A DNA stretch of 64,000 nucleotides from Candolleomyces eurysporus. Lineage: Eukaryota > Basidiomycota > Agaricomycetes > Agaricales > Psathyrellaceae. Position 1 is the stretch's first letter, and every line of letters begins with the position of its first letter. The notes under the pieces are model-generated. The model made no database searches. It was not told the DNA's origin and saw only the letters and a program-made list of their open reading frames with translations. Below are positions 57,283 through 64,000 of the stretch, in pieces. The DNA lies in assembly GCA_027579435.1 (NCBI GenBank), contig JANBPK010001038.1, positions 124,001 through 188,000 on the forward strand, given 5' to 3'. Position numbers and translations under genes: made by a program.

Positions 57283-58618
57283 CAGTAGGCGAGAGACGCG
57301 CTGAGCACCTTGGAAGGCTGTCGTATTTATACTCCATCAGTCGTCATCCAAGAACACCATCGCTTCCGGCTAATCATTTGGCACAGAAGATCCGACCACA
57401 TGTGGATAGCAGCCCATTGAGCGAGGCTTTGGAGCTTCCGTTGGTAGGACAATTAATGAACCTGTCTTCGTGGCTCGTTACCCATCATCAAGTGAGCCAA
57501 GTCTCTTGCAAACTCAAATCACTCATGATATTGACGAGCCTCGGTATTGCTTATCTAGAGACTTGCTGGAGACCTACCTTGAGCTGAACGGAAGGATGAG
57601 AGCAAGATACATGCACTGCTGATGTATTTATACCCCAGAAGTAGTTGTCCGGGAAACGCCATTGTTGTCTGTCGGCGTGTTCACGAGGTTTGACTCAGAT
57701 TTGGTCGAGACTGACATGATGTGGACGACGGCCCCATTAAGGTGATATGGATGAGCACTGGGATTTCCGAAGGCTTGAGAGACACCCAGCTTGAGCTGAA
57801 CCAAGCAAGAAGACTCAGGTATGCGTGCAAGAAACGTGCACTTGAGTGCATATGTATTTAATATTTATTATTTATACCCGCGTGTGCCAGCTGTCCGAGA
57901 ACGCCCCACTAGGTGCATCAAGGTGGCGTTAACCATCACGGCGGCATAAATTCTGTGGACCAAGACGAAAAGTATTTGTTGGTTACAGTATTTACCTCAG
58001 GGCAAAATCGGGGACTCGAAGAGGAAAAATAGGACTATATGTTGGTTCTTGGACGTCCAACAATCCCCACGGAAGCAGACTATAGCTTGGTTAATCTACA
58101 TCCTTCTCTCCTAAAACCGTCGAGATCACCGGAGCTATCTTGTCAGACATTCTGTCTTTGTGACAACTCAGAGAGCGAGCATCATCAGAGCTGCAAGCGC
58201 TTGTGGGCGGTGATGTGACGCCCTTTGAGTTACGGCGTTCAAGCCGGCCAACCAGCACCTAATCCTTCCTCTTGAAAGCAGTTTTCCTCCTGAAGGTCCT
58301 ATTACACAACCCCTAATTGGAATATACTAGGTCCACATCCTCCTACAGGGCGGTATCCGACTCGGAGCGGGTAAGTGGCCGTCCCCGCGACTTGTAACGC
58401 GGATCATCTACATGGATGGCTAAGTTGTGTAATAGCGGAAACGAGGGGGTCCTCGAAAATGATGGCACGCCGATCCCAAACCTGAAAAGCGATTCTCGGC
58501 AGTGCTCATATCCTCAACATAGCCACCTTTTGCCAGTACATTAACCCATGTATAGTGTATAGTAGGAGCCAACCAAGTTAACCTGTTCTTCCTGTCTTTG
58601 ACCCCTTGACTTTTCCCT
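57283..58618. other. Gene-free spacer between DUF6533 copies 1 and 2
   Basis: This stretch contains the 3' flank of copy 1 (its CTAATCATTTGGCACAGAAG word recurs at about 60460 after copy 2), a remnant of the F-box 5' end near 57466-57500, and a second version of the 54.7-55.5 kb promoter region. An AT-rich stretch (TTTAATATTTATTATTTATA) lies at about 57855-57875. No intact gene. Confidence 0.6.
57466..57500 (-). pseudogene. Fragment of F-box start region carried with DUF6533 duplication
   Basis: About 35 bp (CGTGGCTCGTTACCCAT and flank) match the start-codon region of F-box paralogue 2 at about 54639-54675, including the ATG and the MGNEP codons, followed by the same 5' flank GAG-CAAGTCTCTTGCAA. 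No further F-box coding sequence follows. It marks the left edge of the unit that was duplicated. Confidence 0.65.
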
Positions 58619-60361
58619 ATGAAGTTGGCCTTGTCCATGCCAGAACTTCCAGGTTCACTGCCTTTCTCGGTCCGCGAAGGATTTGCGAGGAGGACCACAG
58701 CGGTATGTGCGCAGTTCTTGCCAATGACCCCGTTATTACTGCGCTCATACTCGCGTTCGGAAAGTCTATGTATCGTATGTTTGAGAATTTCAGTGGAGTA
58801 TCCGCAGGGCTAACTACCGTCACAGTGGTATCTTTGACACTGTTTGTGAGTTACTCGGAACTCCAAGCGCTTGATTATCTGCTGAGTCCGTGATTCTTTC
58901 GTTGGAGGTGCAGCTCGCGGACTATGTTCAAACATTGCCGATGGAGGTGAGGGAATTCCCTCTGCTATGCCGAAGGGCTTTAACATCGCAATTATATACA
59001 AGGTCGAATTTATGTGGCCACCACAACTAAAACTGGGCCAAATCTTATTCTATGCTTTGCGATATATCCCATTCCTAGATCTGTCTCTGCCTCCGTTTCG
59101 TGCGTCCCATATTCTGCACTGATGTTTCCATATTGCCTCCTCACTGTTCACTGCCAGTGCTCTTGAGTTCTTCGATCTCAACCGAGGTTCTTGAGCCACG
59201 ACCAGCCTTGAGTGCGACTGCTGACACCATAAGTTAGGTCTGCCGAGGTATTCACATATTTATCGGCTGTATGTGCTACTGTGTCCTTCACTGTCGCATT
59301 CAATCTATGTGACAATGCTAACGTCTCCCTACTTACAGGCTGCACCTTCTTCAACATGGTTCTGGCGGAAGGTAAGCGATCATTCAAATATCTTGCCAAT
59401 ATTCATTTCGACTTTTGATCAGCTGTTCTGGTTTTACGCGTCTACGCGCTTGGAGGGAGAGGACGGCGACTCAAAATCTATCTTATCGCTCATTTTGTTG
59501 TATGCATCGCCATCTCGATTATCCCCCGTAATCTCGGATTAACTGTCCGTCGTCTTAGCTGATAGATTTTGGGGCAACTGCATTGGGCCTCACCTTCATT
59601 GTGAAATTTCGAGCTCATAGTGAGAGTACCACTCGAGAAAAATCCATAAATTACTGATTCTGCGCGTACTTCAGTTGCCTCATTCGATGTAACGCCATTT
59701 CCTACGTGCTGGGCACACGAAATGTTCAGGCCTAAACTCCTTTCTGCAGCATATGGGATGATTCTCTTCAACGAGCTAGGTAAGTTGACTTTTTTTTTAA
59801 TGGGACTGAGAGCTAACCGTCTTGAAAGTGGTCATGGCGATAACATTATGGCTTGGGTACAGGAAGTTTAAATCTACGAATAGCCCCTTGTTTAATGTAT
59901 TTTATCGCGATGGAGCGTTCTATTTTGTTGCCTTGACGAGTATGTTTCCTCTCCTTACCAGCGTCTCCTTCAACGTGTGATTCTGAAAGCTAACAGCAAT
60001 TAATTAATATTCAGTTGTTTCCGCGGCCAACATGCTGGTCAATGTAGCAGCACCGGTGCGCTCGACTTACTTCTGCTCGAGTTAAGCCAACTCATGCGGT
60101 GGTCCTCCAAGATCCATTTTTTTGCCCTACTATCAGTGTAAGGAGCAATTTTGTTTTTGAGTATTCGTTACTCACTTTGAGCGTTACTGTAATAGGGCTC
60201 AGCGTGCGATCCACAGCATTCTTGCGACCCGGATGATTCTTCATCTGCGGAAGGTCGTGGCTGTCGGAGATGAACCCACCGTTGACTTTCAAGGCCGTCT
60301 TAGCCCTATAGGCTTTGCGGCCATCTCCACTCAGATAACCCCTGCATCATCCGCTCAGTAA
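58619..60361 (+). CDS. DUF6533 7TM-type membrane protein, copy 2
   Basis: Same order of segments as copy 1. Two starts are possible: ATG 58619 (MKLALSMPELPG, with a first intron), or ATG 58704, from which MCAVLANDPVITALILAFGK runs open into the first span VSAGLTTVTVVSLTLF. The DUF6533 core is LADYVQTLPMEVEFMWPPQLKLGQILFYALRYIPFLDL. Then GCTFFNMVLAEAVLVLRVYALGGRGRRLK, PTCWAHEMFRPKLLSAAYGMILFNEL, VVMAITLWLGYRKFKSTNSPLFNVFYRDGAFYFVALTS, and the C-terminal helix with ATRMILHLRKVVAVGDEPT. Introns of about 50 nt with GTAAGT/GTGAGG donors. It appears the most intact of the three. Function unknown. Confidence 0.68.
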
Positions 60362-60816
60362 CAGTAGGCGAGAAACACACTGAGCACCTTGGAATGCTGT
60401 AATGCACATGCCGTATTTATGCCCCGCACAAGTCGTTCAAGAATGACATTACTTCCACCTAATCATTTGGCACAGAAGTCCCAACTACACGTGGATGGAC
60501 TCAGATGCCTGAGGGTGTTAACAGCGCAGAAACTCTTGGCTGGAGTGGACTAGATCTGTATCTCTTTCCATCCCGGCCCATGCAGGGCGATATCCCATCC
60601 GGAGCGTTGAAGCGGCCGCCGCCCTACGCAGATTGACATGATAGCGGGGCTGTGCAATCGCCGAACGAGGGGGTCCTCATAAATGATGGCACGTCTATCC
60701 CAAACTCCAAACGCAATTCGGTGCCGTGTTCAAATTTTTAGATTATAAACCTACCTGGTACCGGTACATTAAACATGTAGCAGGAGCAAATCCAACGTGC
60801 TCCTCCTTTGGTATCC
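60362..60816. other. Spacer between DUF6533 copies 2 and 3
   Basis: About 455 bp, shorter than the previous spacer. It begins like the 3' flank of copy 1 and ends like the immediate 5' flank of the other copies (AATGATGGCACG-CTATCCCAAAC). The middle (promoter and F-box remnant) is absent. No gene. Confidence 0.5.
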
Positions 60817-62590
60817 ATGTCCGAGCTCGTCCCAGGGTCAATCCCCTTGCCAATCCCTGAAGCTTTCGCAAGGAGGTGTATAGCGGTACGCGGTTCTTGC
60901 GAATGGCCCCGGTTTCTCTGTTCTAACGGTTTGAGAAGTCCATGCATCGTATGTTTCAGCATTTTAGCGGAGCAGTCGTAGAATTAATCATCTAAAGTGC
61001 TGGCACTGACTTTATTCGTGAGTATTTTGGAACTTTGGATGCGTTTGATAACTGAACCCGTATTCCTTTTTGTTGGAGGATGCAGCTCGTGGACTATATT
61101 GAGGCATTGCCGATGGAGGTGAGAAGGTTCCCTTCGAGTTTATGATTCCGGTGCGCGATTGATACCGAGAATAGATCGAATTTATGTGGTCATCACAGCT
61201 AAATTTAGGCCAAGTCCTTTTTTATGCTCTGCGGTATATCCCATTCCTAGATTTGCCCCTTGCATCGTCTCGTGCGTTCACTGTTCTGCCCTAATGGTGT
61301 TTATGTATTGTTTCCTTACTGTTCATTTCCAGTGGTCATGAGCTCGTCGCTCTCAGCCAAGGTCCTTATATGTTATATGATCACCAACTTGCGTGCTTTT
61401 GTGCTGACCCCATGACAGAGCTGCCGAGCACTTTACATATACATTGGCTGTATGTCCTTTTTTTCTCGTATTTCTGATTGACGACGGTGACACCCCACAG
61501 CCTGCATCTTCTTCAACATGGTTCTGGCAGAGGGTAAGTGACCATCAAATCATCCTCTTGAGATACGATCCAATAGTTTTGGGTCAGCAATTCTGTTTTT
61601 GCGTGTCTACGCACTTGGAGGGAGAGGATGTCGGCTTAGAGCGTATCTTATTGGGCATTTTGTTGTACGTATTGCTACGCCGATGTTCTCCGATAGCCTC
61701 GAACACTGATAGTCCGTCGTCTCAGCTCATTCATCTCGGGGCAACTGCGCTAGGGCTCACATTTGCGGCAGAAATTCAGGCACAGAGTCAGTCACTCATC
61801 CTGGATTCCCGATTGAGACGCGTGCATTCTCAACTAACTCTGCGCGTGATTTAGTTGTTACATTCGATGTAGCCCCGTTTCCTACTTGCTGGGCACTTAA
61901 GCTGGTCAGACCAACTCTCCTGACCGCAGCGTATGGCATGGTTCTCTTCAATGAGTTCGGTAAGTTGACTTTTCATATGAGCACCGTGGAGAGCTGACCT
62001 TCTGAAAGTGGTCATGATAATAACACTATGGCTTGGATACAAGAAATTCAAATCTACAAACAGCCCCTTGTTTAATGTGTTTTNATCGCGACGGGGCATT
62101 CTATTTTGTTGCGTTAACGAGTACGTTTCCTCCCTCTCTGGCGTTTCCTCTATATGAAAGCCGACAATCATTGACCAATATTCAGTTGTTTCTACAGCCA
62201 ACATCTTGGTCAACATACTGGCACCGGTACGCTTGATTGACTGCCGCTTGGGTTAAATAAGCTCACGTAGTGCTCCTTCCAGATCCATTACTTTTCCTTG
62301 TTATCAGTGTAAGGACTCGGCAGTCTTGCTGTCTCTAGCCGTGATTTCTCACTTTTGCCTCTTACTGAAACAGGGTTCAACGCACAATCCACAGCATTCT
62401 CGCGACTCGGATGATTCTCCACCTGCGGAAAGTCGCCGCTGCCAGGGATGAAACTACAGCCTTCGACTTTGACTTGCGAAGCCCTCTTGCCCCTATAAGC
62501 TTTGCTACCATTGCCACTCAGACAACGACTCCATCATCTTGCCACCATCTGTCTGTGAACAGTAGTATGACGTTTGTTTCTGACATATAA
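60817..62590 (+). CDS. DUF6533 7TM-type membrane protein, copy 3, probably decaying
   Basis: The start region (MSELVPGSIPLPIPEAFARRCIA) aligns with exon 1 of the other copies. The segment that encodes the first span in copy 2 contains a stop here (GTCGTAGAATTAATCATCTAAA, about 60980-61000), which suggests decay or a different splice. Later segments are well kept: VDYIEALPMEV, GCIFFNMVLAE-like, PTCWALKLVRPTLLTAAYGMVLFNEF, VVMIITLWLGYKKFKSTNSPLFNVF, and the C-terminal VQRTIHSILATRMILHLRKVAAARD. The N at 62084 sits inside LFNVFYRDG; deleting it gives the paralogue sequence exactly. The most diverged of the three copies. Confidence 0.55.
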
Positions 62591-63102
62591 TAGCTTACAC
62601 ATTTATTGCTCTTGACTACGCATACTGAAGTTTGACATGGGACTCGGTTGAAGGCACGAAATCAGGCAACGCTACACCTATTCTTGCGACCGAGTACAGA
62701 CACTTTTGGCGTGGCACACATACTTTGGAGAGAACATCCACCTGCGGACTATTGAGACCGTCATATGTGACGTTTATTTGGATTACCGGAATTTGACCCC
62801 GAACAATCATTTCCTGCTCTATGCTCTGCGGGTAATGAGGTGACCACAGGAATAGCGCTATCTCGACTAACCATCGAGGATACTCGCCCTGACGCTTGCT
62901 GAATGATTCCTCGCAATATACCCAGGAACAAGGTCGATGACTTCATTCACCTCTTCACGTCATACTCAGAAAATGTAAAGTGCAATGAAATTGAGGCAAC
63001 AGAAGGGAGGCAGAGATACACAGAAGGGAGGCATAGATACCACTAAGTGAGTTATAAACTTCACTCGCTGATCAAACAGTCAGCTCAATACGAAGAGAGC
63101 AC
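62591..63102. other. Convergent intergenic region
   Basis: About 510 bp. It contains a minus-strand open stretch (about 62946-62761, MKSSTLFLGILRGIIQQASG) that has no family or splice support. A short direct repeat AGAAGGGAGGCA-AGATAC occurs twice at about 63001-63040. Nothing else. Confidence 0.4.
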
Positions 63103-64000
63103 TCATCCTGAGGCTACGGGCTCCGTTTTGAACGGGTTCTCGTTTCCGTAAAAGTCTTTTGCAGCTTGGACGATGAGCAATGGTACACCAAGAGAACATT
63201 TATTTCGCTCCTCTGTTGTCACACCCTTAACACGAGCTTCGAACTGAAATGATTCCAGAAATCAGCAATTATGTGTCAAGAAAATAAGGATAAAAAAGCC
63301 ACTCACCGCGTCGTTGATGTACGTACTCGTCCTCGGGTTGGAGACTAGATCGAGGTTAACACGCGAAAACTTTCTCAAGTAGAAGGTCCCCATGTACTTG
63401 AAGTATCCCGGCATGGCGCTGCCTTCCAAAAACAGAGTGACAGCATGCTTATCAAAAACTCTCAGGTCGTCGAGGTACGGTCCGGTCCACTCAGCCTCGT
63501 ACCGAAGACAAAAGGCCTCAATGACACCATAAGTGCCGACACTCTTTGCCAGGTTGTAGTTCATGAATGCGAATCCATCCTGGCCGATTTTGATATGGTG
63601 TGGACCGACGAGACAATCGCGTCTAATCATAAGGGGCTTGAAAAATCTCTTCTGAGGTAGTAAAAACGAGGTGAGCAAGGACCAGAGCTACTCGCGAAGT
63701 CATGAATTTACCTCTCTGTTTATCCGCAGAATTTCCTCTTCAGTGTAATAGGGTCCGCTCGTGCATACCGTTTCGCTGGGCTTTCCGGTATATTGAGACA
63801 TGATTCCTTCGCACCAGAAGCGATTATACTCCTCCTCGAATACATCTTTGCGGCTCTCCTCTGCGATCAGTTTTGCCTCATGGGCCGCTCGTTTATGAAT
63901 ATCTGCCCTTCGTGCTGCGAGAGAATTTGAAGAGTCGCGAGGGGCTGTGAGCGTAGCGAGCATTGTCAAGGCTGGTACGATGAATGATAAGATGAGTGCG
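63103..64000 (-). CDS. Hypothetical, probably secreted protein, 5' end beyond window
   Basis: Three exons: 64000-63712 (continuing past the window), 63651-63307, 63243-63103. Introns are 60 and 63 nt, phase 0. The first visible residues, ALILSFIVPALTMLATLTAP, are hydrophobic and end in small residues, as a signal peptide does, so the start codon lies just beyond 64000. The mature part has VFEEEYNRFWCEGIMSQYTG, PYYTEEEILRINRE, DCLVGPHHIKIGQDGFAFMNYN and ends NPFKTEPVASG. I do not recognise the family. Few cysteines (about five). The frame is intact throughout. Confidence 0.7.

Noticed and set aside
62761..62946. Minus-strand open frame starting MKSSTLFLGI
   Set aside because: No paralogue in the window, no convincing splice sites and no family pattern; it overlaps the 3' flank of DUF6533 copy 3.

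Overview
The window is nuclear DNA of a filamentous basidiomycete, almost certainly an Agaricomycete. The support is: dense genes with short GT-AG introns (about 47-70 nt, often with CTAAC-like branch sites), families largely confined to that group (DUF6697, DUF6535, DUF6533, a transmembrane coiled-coil family, large F-box-like families), a NACHT/STAND ATPase, a fungal P450, and single-copy eukaryotic housekeeping genes (CDC73, NatC subunit MAK10, mitochondrial TrpRS). Genus cannot be told. Exon coordinates were worked out by hand from splice signals, reading phase and paralogue comparison. No transposase, reverse transcriptase or other mobile-element ORF was recognised, although duplication is heavy.

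Layout. 1-1.8 kb: 3' truncated DUF6697 gene (-). 2.1-12.7 kb: a two-fold tandem segmental duplication of the ancestral block F-box(-) / TM-coiled-coil(+) / NACHT(-). It left two intact coiled-coil paralogues, one intact F-box, one intact NACHT, and at the junction (about 7.02 kb) a NACHT remnant joined to a truncated F-box. 12.8-18.9 kb: a second duplicated block, DUF6535 membrane gene plus a small companion gene. One DUF6535 copy is full length and the other truncated; the companion is open once and decayed once. 19.4-22.7 kb: a TPR-CCCH zinc-finger protein with three repeats of an amidotransferase-like fold. 22.9-34.7 kb: six more F-box-like genes interrupted by CDC73 and an intron-bearing tRNA-Met(CAT).

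35.1-48.2 kb is mainly conserved core: MAK10/NAA35 divergent from mitochondrial TrpRS, a repeat protein, a RING-coiled-coil protein, a 13-exon cytochrome P450 and a large furin-like Cys-rich type I membrane protein. 48.7-54.7 kb holds two tandem multi-exon F-box proteins of another family. 55.5-62.6 kb holds three tandem DUF6533 7TM-type genes whose duplicated unit carried along the first codons of the neighbouring F-box gene. 63.1-64 kb is a 5' truncated, probably secreted protein.

Sequence quality matters here. All seven N characters sit beside homopolymers. In the three coding cases and one further paralogue comparison, deleting the N restores the frame or the paralogue sequence, so they look like spurious inserted bases rather than masked bases. 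Two more homopolymers (G8 near 370, C6 near 37767) also break otherwise good reading frames.
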